Positions 17,201 through 22,354 of a stretch of 22,354 nucleotides of DNA are shown in pieces. Both the position numbers and the translations under genes were made by a program. Position 1 is the stretch's first letter; every line of letters starts with the position of its first letter. The notes under the pieces were generated by a model. It worked only from the letters and a program-made list of their open reading frames with translations. It was not told the origin of the DNA and searched no databases. This DNA is from a virus: the IMG/VR virus record IMGVR_UViG_3300042868_011744, positions 1 through 22,354 of that record; one strand, written 5' to 3'.

Positions 17201-17777
17201 TAATAAAAAAGCATTTGAATCTTGTATTAAGGCAGGCGTTTTTGATGATTGGTCTGAATCTAGAGAATATCTTATAGCTTTAAGAGAGAAGAAAAAGAAA
17301 AAAGTTGTAGTGGCGAATCAGATGTCTCTTTTTGATATGAGTTCCAAGGAATTTGATATCAAAACAGATGATATAGGTCACCATCTAAAGACAACAGATG
17401 CTCAAAAAAGAGAAGAGTTTATAGAGGTTTGTAATTTCGATTTGGAAAAAATTAGCTTTATGATGAAGATTAAGACAGTCATAAACGGAAAAGCCAAGAA
17501 GCCTATTGATAATGTAATAAACTTCGAAGATGAAGGTTGGTATTTCTTTGTGTTGGAAGAGTTTAAGACGATGCTTTCAAAAGCGGGAAAAGAATATTTA
17601 ACACTTCGTGTTGGAGATGGTATTAATAGTACGACATTGAGGGTATTTGATCCACTAGCTAAAAAAATTAAGCCAGAATTAATGGATAATGGAGTTTATG
17701 TTGCAAAGTTCGAAAAGAATGATGGTGGGTTTATTAATTTTGCAAGAAATACACAATTTAAGAGAGTTGAAATATGA
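14244..17777 (+). CDS. dnaE: DNA polymerase III alpha subunit (family C, DnaE-like)
   Basis: A replicative DNA polymerase of 1177 residues, near the length of E. coli DnaE (1160). After a short Cys/His-rich start (C5, C10, C12, H16) comes a PHP domain with HLHLH (60-64), D71, H96, E121, H142, D259 and H261, so its metal-binding set looks largely intact. The palm has GPSRGSAGG, then PDIDVDF with D476 and D478, and LKLDRLKLE with D648 as the third acidic residue. FQFESPGM, ALYRPGPMG, VLIYQEQLM and FNKSHSTAYAYLA are further family motifs. A helix-hairpin-helix (INGLGDIAYQEL) follows, then QMSLF at 1026-1030, a canonical sliding-clamp motif, and a C-terminal OB fold. The gene overlaps the RNase H gene by four bases (ATGA). 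T4 itself uses a family B polymerase. Confidence 0.95.
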   Translation: MNEICNNKNCNCGKQHTYHDDLTGVAKENLHKAMDTFEERKYELKNIITEEDRRKRPMVHLHLHTFHSILDGCGSIDNYVKLAKEYNHPAIAVTDHGTLSGTYELFKKCKAGGIKSIMGMEAYVNDRQGEFEEKKYEGGKSHQSIFVMNQEGFVNINKLAYRSYDEGFYKRGRIKTDWLFEHKQGLFLTTSCAVSYMSKMVQEGKETEAEEYLKGLMREFGDNLVAELQFNEYEGQKIYNSWLLKMIKKYSLMPILTNDVHYAFKEDAELQDTLIAINQKSKLGNSFKLSTRNLYYANVDDFHIFNKQFGFNYPESFVDMCLDNTLKVAEKLNYEFDTKTEKYPRYEVTTDVLDYFKTDNNEEIITRLAFGKLKQKLNKYRENNLVEITPEKEQEYHDRLVYELEVIKEKNTLDYFLVYWELIRDYRKKGYNIGPSRGSAGGCLLSWCLEITDIDPIRFDLYFERFLNPTRKGLPDIDVDFMTGTDDVTNNFLREKYGKNRVLSVSTFSTFNEKGCLKDVVRAHFGDEETGFESDVHAVTKEMPNFDKVEYSLGDWFERWPNDPACSDRVRRWLTDKNNRKILDQTLKLQGQIRGIGQHAAGIVITPGPCWEYLPTNIIASNKSIVTAFQEADKSGKDLSELNILKLDRLKLETLNVIEDTIKIVKEKHGYDITDKVRNVKLNDENLFIELRLGMNHGIFQFESPGMNALIRGMATESFSELTAANALYRPGPMGIGAHEEFIKNKFNSENIKYVHPALETILSETNGVLIYQEQLMFLANKIGGMSLGEGDMLRRYMDKASSAIMKKSAGETLNKKESDNYVEFEKYWNKFIEGAVKNGYKADEVDIIKDWVIKYLGYSFNKSHSTAYAYLAMQTLYLKHYYPTEFYTALLNHPKTSGGKEKEQAWLAAAIASAMSKGIVISPPSRKSGWTWTMTGDKEISMGFSGINGLGDIAYQELNALMGQKNKNLQNISVSEFYDLPFSKFNKKAFESCIKAGVFDDWSESREYLIALREKKKKKVVVANQMSLFDMSSKEFDIKTDDIGHHLKTTDAQKREEFIEVCNFDLEKISFMMKIKTVINGKAKKPIDNVINFEDEGWYFFVLEEFKTMLSKAGKEYLTLRVGDGINSTTLRVFDPLAKKIKPELMDNGVYVAKFEKNDGGFINFARNTQFKRVEI

Positions 17778-18241
17778 TTTATAATGTATACACAGATGGG
17801 TCTTGTAATCAAGGCACTGCTTCATCTGCCAACACGAATGGCGGATGGGCTTTTATGGTGACAGATATTGATGGAGTGATTGTTTTTTCAGAGTCTGATT
17901 CCGAATTGAACACAACAAATAATAGAGCAGAGATGTTGGCTATTATAAAATCAGTCCAAGCGTTATCAAATAGAGGTTTTTTTAATGCCGCTGATAACTC
18001 ATTAGTTATACATTGTGATAGTGCATATATCGTAAATGCATTTGAGGATGGGTGGATCGATAAGTGGAAAAAGAATGGTTGGAAAAACTCTAAAGGAGAA
18101 GATGTGGTAAATCAGGATTATTGGAATATATTAATTGAGCAGAAAACTCAATATAATATCAACCTTAAAAAGGTTAAACGTAGGTCAAATCCTTTTGCTA
18201 AGAAAGTAGATGCTTTGGCGAGGGAAAAGATGAGAGGTTAA
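17774..18241 (+). CDS. rnhA: Ribonuclease HI
   Basis: Cleaves the RNA strand of RNA-DNA hybrids, for example to remove primers. At 155 residues it matches the size of E. coli RNase HI. The acidic active site is complete: D8 in YTDGSC, E53 in NRAEML, D82 in HCDSAYIVN and D146 in VDALAR. The handle-like region GWIDKWKKNGWKNSKG is also typical. The flexible-loop histidine (H124 in E. coli) is missing; the aligned stretch reads VKRRSNPFAKKVD. The start overlaps the polymerase stop by four bases, which points to co-expression with the polymerase and a job in primer removal. Its stop overlaps the stop of the convergent minus-strand gene. Confidence 0.92.
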   Translation: MIYNVYTDGSCNQGTASSANTNGGWAFMVTDIDGVIVFSESDSELNTTNNRAEMLAIIKSVQALSNRGFFNAADNSLVIHCDSAYIVNAFEDGWIDKWKKNGWKNSKGEDVVNQDYWNILIEQKTQYNINLKKVKRRSNPFAKKVDALAREKMRG

Positions 18242-18255
18242 TAAAATATTCTCAT
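18230..18255. terminator. Weak inverted repeat at the convergent gene ends
   Basis: ATGAGA (18230-18235) and TCTCAT (18250-18255) form a 6-base stem with a 14-base loop covering both stop codons. There is no long T run on either side, so a role as a two-way terminator is uncertain. Confidence 0.25.
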
Positions 18256-18642
18256 AATAGTCAAGCCAGTTGCTAATAAAAAAGATAAAACACCAGCAAT
18301 AGCATATACTTTTGTTTTAAATTTCTTATAGTCTTCTATTTGCTCTTCGTATTTTTTAAGTGTTTCTTTTATAGAGTCTATAGAATCCTTAATGTCTTTG
18401 TTGTTTATGTAAAATGATTTTAGACTTTGTAAGTCATTAAGGTTTGTAGCTTCTTCTACGCTTGTTTTCCACTCTTTAAGGTCGTTAATAGCGTGCTTGA
18501 TCCCAGAGATTTTAGTTAGCTCAACATTTAGCCCGTTAATTTCGTCAGCTAAAGAATCGCATATTTCCCCAAGTTTTTCTAATTCTTTTAGAACATATTT
18601 GGACCATTCGTTCCAACCGTTATTACTTTCTAATCCTGGCAT
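18238..18642 (-). CDS. Coiled-coil protein with C-terminal membrane anchor
   Basis: A 134-residue minus-strand protein. Residues 11-110 are highly helical and charged with heptad-like hydrophobic spacing (YVLKELEKLGEI, SIDSIKETLKKYEEQIEDYKKF). A single membrane helix follows at about 111-131 (YAIAGVLSFLLATGLTIM), ending in a short polar tail. This layout, a cytoplasmic coiled coil tail-anchored in the inner membrane, resembles XhlA-type phage lysis proteins and also other tail-anchored phage proteins. A lysis-related or membrane-associated role is possible but not shown. Its start lies within the end of the upstream 62-residue gene, and its stop overlaps the RNase H stop in the opposite direction. 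Confidence 0.65.
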   Translation of the reverse strand: MPGLESNNGWNEWSKYVLKELEKLGEICDSLADEINGLNVELTKISGIKHAINDLKEWKTSVEEATNLNDLQSLKSFYINNKDIKDSIDSIKETLKKYEEQIEDYKKFKTKVYAIAGVLSFLLATGLTIMRIFY

Positions 18643-18811
18643 CTATTTTTATTTTTTGAAACATTTCTGCTTTTCTGTCTTCCTCTAGAATAATTTCCGC
18701 TTTTTTAAACTCACTTGCAATCTTATGCAGTTTGTGACTAATATTCTCTAGCTTATCAACAATTTCAATGCAATGTTGATTTAGATAGAAATCTATAGGT
18801 TGCTCGCTCAT
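18623..18811 (-). CDS. Small helical protein, first gene of the minus-strand pair
   Basis: A 62-residue protein, almost entirely helical with charged heptads (EIVDKLENISHKLHKIASEFKKAEIILEEDRKAEMF). The ATG at 18811 is about 46 bases after a Bacteroidota-type promoter. Its end overlaps the next gene's start by 20 bases, so the two are likely co-transcribed and perhaps translated together. Both are rich in coiled coil and might pair with each other. No family is recognised. Confidence 0.55.
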   Translation of the reverse strand: MSEQPIDFYLNQHCIEIVDKLENISHKLHKIASEFKKAEIILEEDRKAEMFQKIKIDARIRK

Positions 18812-18856
18812 AAAAAAAATTTTTAAAAGTTTTTCATTTTATTGGGTTTTAAAAGA

Positions 18857-18887
18857 CAAACGTAATCCAGTTGTTTCAAAAATTCAA
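18857..18887 (-). promoter_or_regulatory. Bacteroidota-type promoter for the minus-strand pair
   Basis: Read on the minus strand, TTG (18887-18885), a 20-base spacer and TACGTTTG (18864-18857) fit the TTG/TAnnTTTG pattern used by the main sigma factor of Bacteroidota. It faces the 62-residue gene and would give a leader of about 35-40 bases. Confidence 0.55.
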
Positions 18888-18959
18888 TTCTGTTCTTATA
18901 CATATTCATAAAACTTTTTTATTCCCCATATTTTATGAGAATTTTAGTAAAAAAATGAA

Positions 18960-18966
18960 TATTTAT
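18960..18966 (+). promoter_or_regulatory. TATTTAT motif before the nuclease gene
   Basis: GAATATTTATTAATAG lies 17 bases before the ATG at 18984. It belongs to the group of recurring TATTTAT elements described in the findings, possible phage late promoters. The spacer 18812-18983 holds nothing else recognisable apart from the minus-strand promoter. Confidence 0.35.
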
Positions 18967-18983
18967 TAATAGAAGAATTTTTG

Positions 18984-19439
18984 ATGAAAAAGATAAATTT
19001 TAAGAAGGCGGCAAATAAGGAGTTAAATAAAGCAAAGAAACAAGCTAGAAATCCTTTAGGGTCAGGTCAAAATTTGAAAAAGAAAGCCTCTAAGATGTCA
19101 AAAACAATGACAAAACCAGAGAGGGAAATGAATCAAATTTTGGAAGAGTTAAAAGTTGAGTTTGAGCCACAAAAAGTTGTTGGATTTAAGATTTATGACT
19201 TTTATGTTCCTCAAGCGAATTTATTGATTGAAGTTGATGGAGATTATTTTCACGCAAATCCTGAAGTGTATACAGAAGGAAATTTGAACTCGATGCAAAA
19301 GAGAAATGTGAAAAATGATGAGTTTAAAGATACTCTTGCCAATGGAAGAGGTTATAAGTTAACTAGAGTTTGGGAAAGTGATTTGGCAAACAAATACGAA
19401 GAAGTAAAAAATAGCATAAAAAAACAAATAGGTTTATGA
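18984..19439 (+). CDS. Vsr/DUF559-type PD-(D/E)xK nuclease
   Basis: A 151-residue putative DNA endonuclease. After a very basic N-terminus (residues 1-44) comes TKPEREMNQILEEL (E46/E48), then VVGFKIYDFYVP with D72, LLIEVDGDYFH with E83, D85 and H90, and a C-terminal RGYKLTRVWESDL. This order matches the very-short-patch-repair-like fold of the restriction-endonuclease superfamily, common as free-standing nucleases in phages. The ATG at 18984 is preferred over the adjoining TTG at 18981. The stop overlaps the next start by four bases (ATGA). Its target is not visible: a homing nuclease, a recombination or repair nuclease, or host DNA degradation are all possible. No Zn or GIY-YIG motif is present. 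Confidence 0.75.
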   Translation: MKKINFKKAANKELNKAKKQARNPLGSGQNLKKKASKMSKTMTKPEREMNQILEELKVEFEPQKVVGFKIYDFYVPQANLLIEVDGDYFHANPEVYTEGNLNSMQKRNVKNDEFKDTLANGRGYKLTRVWESDLANKYEEVKNSIKKQIGL

Positions 19440-19897
19440 AAAGAAGTTTAAGACATATTATAAGAGAACAGGTGGAAAAATTATTTGAAGCTGATATGGC
19501 TAATCCTGCGGGAGACGCTATAAAGGATATGCAAAAACAAGTTGCTGATACAGTGGAATACCTAACAAATCTAGAGGATGAAGCGGAGTCTGATGTAAAA
19601 ACTGGAAACAAACTTTTAAATGTAAAAAAACAAGCCAGAAGTAGTTCACCAACATCAATAAAGGTAGACGGTAAAGCATATATAAATCCAGAAAGAGCGG
19701 CTAAAAACGCTGAAGTTCCTGCGGAAGATAAGATTTTAGACGCCAAAGAAAAAAGCTTAGATAAGATAAAAAAGACTAGGAAAGATTACGAAGAAATGGC
19801 AAAGGAGCTTGAGAAAAAAGAATTGGAAATGATGAAGTCACAAAAAGGCGGAGAATCAAAATCATCAGTACTTCCATCTTTAGGTTCTGCAATCTAA
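19436..19897 (+). CDS. Helical protein with possible head-targeting N-terminus
   Basis: A 153-residue, mostly helical, Lys/Glu-rich protein with no membrane helix. The N-terminus MKRSLRHIIREQVEKLFEAD is an amphipathic helix ending in LFE-A, which fits the T4 gp21 prohead protease site pattern (L/I)-x-E before A, G or S. In T4, internal head proteins carry such removable N-terminal leaders. The C-terminal half (about 95-140) is a charged coiled coil and the last residues are Ser/Gly-rich. It overlaps the nuclease gene by four bases and precedes the baseplate genes. An internal virion or scaffold role is speculative, because the cleavage pattern is short and no protease gene is in the window. 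Confidence 0.55.
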   Translation: MKRSLRHIIREQVEKLFEADMANPAGDAIKDMQKQVADTVEYLTNLEDEAESDVKTGNKLLNVKKQARSSSPTSIKVDGKAYINPERAAKNAEVPAEDKILDAKEKSLDKIKKTRKDYEEMAKELEKKELEMMKSQKGGESKSSVLPSLGSAI

Positions 19898-19930
19898 ATT
19901 TTCTATTTACTTTATTTTTTTTTCGTTCTA

Positions 19931-19937
19931 TATTTAT
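19931..19937 (+). promoter_or_regulatory. TATTTAT motif before the first baseplate gene
   Basis: CTATATTTATCTAAAA lies 22 bases before the ATG at 19960 in a 62-base spacer that also has a T-rich stretch. A short palindrome, TAGATATCTA, abuts the start codon. Confidence 0.35.
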
Positions 19938-19959
19938 CTAAAAATTAAAATAGATATCT

Positions 19960-20820
19960 ATGGAAGAAAATGAAAAAATCACCGTTGGCAATAATTTGAA
20001 TAGAAATACGCCAACATCAGATGAGAAAAAGGTGATTGCACAGGAGTATAATATTCCTGAAGAATTTGTAAACAATGACGACTTTGTTATTCCAACAGAA
20101 ACAATTGACCTTCCTTCTAAAGGATTGTTTTATCCAAATAGAAAGTCTACAGTTGAAATTAAGTACATGACTGCTGAGGAAGATAACATTCTTTTCTCTT
20201 CAGATTTGATTAAGAGCGGAAAAGTTCTTGACGTGCTATTGGAAGCTGTAATTAAAGATAAAGATTTGAGGCCTGATGATATGTTATCAGGGGATAGAAA
20301 TTATGTTCTTATTGAAGCCAGAAGAACAGGTTTGGGCGATGATTATAAGCCAGGTAAAATTACATGTGAATCTTGTTCAAATGAATTTGAGCCAACTGTG
20401 GATTTGAGTTTATTGAAATCTAGAGATATTACTGAAATTCCAGATTCAGAAGGATTTTATTCAGTAACCCTTCCTGTAACAAAAATAAACATCAAATTCA
20501 GGCTTTTGAGAGGATCTGATGAAAAGAGACTTAGTAAGGCAATGGAAAAGAAAGCTGGAAACTCTAGGGTAAGCAGATTGATTACAGAAAGATACCTTCT
20601 TCAGATTATGGAAGTAAATGGCAATAGAGATAAAACATATATCAATAAGTTTATTTCTGCAATGCCAACAAAAGATTCTTTGTTCTTTAGAGAATACAAT
20701 AGACAGCTTGAGCCAGGTATTGACTTGAATTATGAGTTTGAATGTTCACATTGCGGACACTTGCAAGAGCGTGATGTTCCAATTACGAGCAAATTGTTTT
20801 ACCCTGATGCAGATGTTTAA
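19960..20820 (+). CDS. T4 gp26-like baseplate hub protein with zinc-binding cysteines, copy 1
   Basis: A 286-residue protein of the T4 base plate family (gp26, about 208 residues in T4), involved in building the baseplate hub. Family-type sequence is IDLPSKGLFYPN, VEIKYMTAEEDNIL, LLEAVIKDKDLRPDDMLSGDRNYVLIEARRTGLG. Two CxxC pairs, C136/C139 (CESC) and C262/C265 (CSHC), are about 125 residues apart and could together hold one zinc ion. Helical segments follow (LRGSDEKRLSKAMEKK). The ATG follows an AT-rich leader with TATTTAT 22 bases upstream. The stop overlaps the next start by one base (TAATG). The next gene is a paralog, so the two may act as a pair. Confidence 0.75.
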   Translation: MEENEKITVGNNLNRNTPTSDEKKVIAQEYNIPEEFVNNDDFVIPTETIDLPSKGLFYPNRKSTVEIKYMTAEEDNILFSSDLIKSGKVLDVLLEAVIKDKDLRPDDMLSGDRNYVLIEARRTGLGDDYKPGKITCESCSNEFEPTVDLSLLKSRDITEIPDSEGFYSVTLPVTKINIKFRLLRGSDEKRLSKAMEKKAGNSRVSRLITERYLLQIMEVNGNRDKTYINKFISAMPTKDSLFFREYNRQLEPGIDLNYEFECSHCGHLQERDVPITSKLFYPDADV

Positions 20821-21863
20821 TGTCTGAGGAAAATAAAGATACAGATTTAATAAAAAATATAAGTAAGTTAAAAGAAGAATTTGAGGTTTTTAAAGGTGAG
20901 CATAGACATCTCTTAGAAAATATAGAACAATTTACTGAGAAGCTTAAAAAAGATAATAAAAAATTAGAAAAGCCTTTTGAGATGTTAAACCTTCCTTCAA
21001 AAGGCTTTTTTTATGAAAATAAGAATAGCTATATTCTCATCGGATACTTAACTTATATTGAGGAAAACCTATTGACAAGTGAAATGCTTGTTGAAAATGG
21101 TATTGCATATGAGGTTGCTTTTGAAAACTTGATATGCAATACTGATATTACCATTGATGAACTTTTGACAGGCGATGTTCAAGCAATGGCTTTGGCACTT
21201 AGATCATTCTCATACGGAAACAATATAGAGCTTGATTTAAAGTGTGAGCATTGTCAAAAAGTAGAAAAAGCCACCATACCGCTAACAACCTTTAAGATGA
21301 AATCAGTGAAAGATGGTGTGGATGTAAATGGTGAAATTCCTGTTGATATTGCAAATGGTAAGATAAGTTTAAAGATAAAGCCTATAACTTTTAAGGATGA
21401 AATTGCCTTATTGAATAAAAAGGATAAGAAGCCACTAGAAGAGCTTGCTATTTACATTAAAGAGTTTAATGGCGAAAGAAATCCGAATAGAATATTAAAC
21501 GCTGTAAGGATGCTGAGGCTTTTGGAGTCTAGAGAGCTTAGAAATGCAGTAAAAGAAAATACTCCTGGTGTTGATACAAAATATTATTACGAGTGTGAAT
21601 ATTGTGATAAAACAACATTATATGATTTTGGGGGAAACACTTTTGATTTATTAAAATTACCAGCTAGCTATAGAAACAATGTATTGGAAGAAATATTCCT
21701 ATTAACATACTATGGAAAGTCTATTACAATTGAAGATGCTAAGCGAATGCCAGTTACTGAGAGAAGATGGTTTATAAACAGAATAAGTGAAGAACTTGAA
21801 AAGCAGAGAGAATATGAAAGAAAAGAAATGGCAAAAGCTAAGAGTTCGTCTAAGAAAAGGTAA
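20820..21863 (+). CDS. T4 gp26-like baseplate hub protein with zinc-binding cysteines, copy 2
   Basis: A 347-residue paralog of the gene before it. It has an added N-terminal charged coiled coil (residues 1-50), then NLPSKGFFYENK, ILIGYLTYIEENLLTSEML, FENLICNTDITIDELLTGDVQAMALALRSFSYG, matching the pattern of copy 1. Two CxxC pairs are C142/C145 (CEHC) and C259/C262 (CEYC), again suggesting a split zinc site. The C-terminus adds about 80 residues with a charged helix and a Lys/Ser-rich end. It is translationally coupled to copy 1 by a TAATG overlap. An inverted repeat that looks like a terminator lies inside codons 50-64. A baseplate hub role is inferred from the family. Confidence 0.75.
   Translation: MSEENKDTDLIKNISKLKEEFEVFKGEHRHLLENIEQFTEKLKKDNKKLEKPFEMLNLPSKGFFYENKNSYILIGYLTYIEENLLTSEMLVENGIAYEVAFENLICNTDITIDELLTGDVQAMALALRSFSYGNNIELDLKCEHCQKVEKATIPLTTFKMKSVKDGVDVNGEIPVDIANGKISLKIKPITFKDEIALLNKKDKKPLEELAIYIKEFNGERNPNRILNAVRMLRLLESRELRNAVKENTPGVDTKYYYECEYCDKTTLYDFGGNTFDLLKLPASYRNNVLEEIFLLTYYGKSITIEDAKRMPVTERRWFINRISEELEKQREYERKEMAKAKSSSKKR
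20968..21012 (+). terminator. Terminator-like hairpin inside the second baseplate gene
   Basis: A perfect 13-base inverted repeat, AAAAGCCTTTTGA (20968-20980) and TCAAAAGGCTTTT (20997-21009), with a 16-base loop and a run of seven T (21006-21012). The form is that of an intrinsic terminator but it lies about 150 bases into an open reading frame. The second arm encodes the conserved SKGFF sequence. Confidence 0.5.
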
Positions 21864-21881
21864 TTTTTATAAAAATCAGTC

Positions 21882-21888
21882 TATTTAT
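21882..21888 (+). promoter_or_regulatory. TATTTAT motif before the last gene
   Basis: GTCTATTTATTG lies 18 bases before the ATG at 21907, in a 43-base spacer. Its distance from the start is close to those at 8935 and 18960. Confidence 0.35.
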
Positions 21889-21906
21889 TGAAAAACACTT
21901 TCTCTA

Positions 21907-22354
21907 ATGAATAACTTAGATTTTTTTACAGAATACGAAGGTCAAAAAAGAAGAGCTCAAAACATCTTTGAGTCTTTAGATAAAAAAATAAATTCAAATA
22001 ATGATGAATTGAATGAGGCTTTATTTGGACTTATTAAGGGCGCAAAAGAAAAAGCCGCAGAAAGAGAAAATACTTTAAAGGATTATTTTTATAAGTTATT
22101 AAAAGCTCCTAATTGGCAGAAATATAAGATTGATACAGGTAATGGTGAAGTTGAAATAGGGAGTGCAACACAAGATGAATTGGAACAGGCTTGGGAATTT
22201 ATTAAATCACAAGGCTTAGAGGATAGTTTTACTGGTGCAATAAAACAAGATGGTGATTCTATAATATATCAAAAAGGAAAAGGTAAGTCTATGGCGGGTA
22301 ATCAGCAAGTTGGTAACTCAAATGCAGATCCTAATACAGACCCTAATGCAGACC
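21907..22354 (+). CDS. Unknown protein, 3' partial
   Basis: An ATG at 21907 opens a frame of 149 codons that runs off the window end without a stop. The N-terminal 65 residues are helical and charged (DFFTEYEGQKRRAQNIFESLDKK, then LIKGAKEKAAERENTLKDYFYKLL). A mixed region follows (NWQKYKIDTGNGEVEIG, then ELEQAWEFIKSQGLEDSF), and the visible end becomes low-complexity with Asn-Ala-Asp-Pro repeats. No family is recognised. It lies 43 bases after the second baseplate paralog on the same strand, so a virion or assembly protein is plausible. Confidence 0.7.
   Translation, partial: MNNLDFFTEYEGQKRRAQNIFESLDKKINSNNDELNEALFGLIKGAKEKAAERENTLKDYFYKLLKAPNWQKYKIDTGNGEVEIGSATQDELEQAWEFIKSQGLEDSFTGAIKQDGDSIIYQKGKGKSMAGNQQVGNSNADPNTDPNAD
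22321..22354 (+). repeat. 12-base tandem repeat at the window end
   Basis: AATGCAGATCCT, AATACAGACCCT and AATGCAGACC follow each other, encoding NADP-NTDP-NAD. The array may continue past the edge. Confidence 0.75.

Noticed and set aside
18812-18983. tRNA, small RNA or origin in the longest spacer
   Set aside because: No cloverleaf, iterated repeats or strong hairpin were seen; only the two opposed promoter candidates stand out.
19951-19960. Palindrome TAGATATCTA next to the first baseplate start
   Set aside because: Ten bases of AT-rich palindrome is too common to call an operator without more copies.

Overview
The window looks like part of the genome of a tailed, contractile (myovirus-type) phage distantly related to T4, probably infecting a member of the Bacteroidota. 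The T4 link rests on a T4-type large terminase (gp17 family), a gp20-type portal directly after it, and two proteins of the T4 gp26 baseplate family. The host guess rests on two sites matching the Bacteroidota -7 promoter element TAnnTTTG, on AT-rich DNA, and on the near absence of Shine-Dalgarno sequences before start codons, which follow A/T-rich leaders instead. The host assignment is an inference.

Layout, left to right. (1) 1-8076: receptor-binding and fibre module. It has a very large fibre protein (5' end outside the window) with a 174-base repeat and two pectin-lyase-like segments, a second fibre protein, a small beta-rich structural protein, and three tandem paralogous glycine-rich adhesin-like proteins. 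(2) 8107-8912: small genes, namely a possible 36-residue peptide, a two-helix membrane protein and a 100-residue beta-rich protein. (3) 8961-14216: DNA packaging and head genes. The terminase is interrupted exactly in its Walker A loop by a full-length intein with a LAGLIDADG endonuclease. The portal has about 200 extra C-terminal residues, and a coupled 81-residue gene follows. A good intrinsic terminator closes this block. (4) 14244-18241: replication pair, a family C DNA polymerase (DnaE-like, with PHP domain and clamp-binding motif) and an overlapping RNase HI. (5) 18238-18811: the only minus-strand genes, two small coiled-coil proteins, one with a C-terminal membrane anchor, behind a Bacteroidota-type promoter. 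(6) 18984-22354: a Vsr/DUF559-type nuclease overlapping a helical protein, then two zinc-binding gp26-like baseplate paralogs, then a gene cut by the window end.

Most plus-strand genes are tightly packed, with 1- or 4-base stop/start overlaps at portal/81-residue gene, polymerase/RNase H, nuclease/helical protein and the two baseplate paralogs. A TATTTAT motif recurs 4-22 bases before several starts that have an intergenic spacer and may be the phage's own late promoter. No tRNA, CRISPR array, IS element or integrase was seen. There is no gene-free stretch over 300 bases; the longest spacer (18812-18983) holds two opposed promoter candidates.

The points most worth following are the intein in the packaging ATPase P-loop, a bacterial-type replicase inside a T4-like structural region, the tandem adhesin paralogs, the extended portal, and a terminator-like hairpin inside the second baseplate gene.
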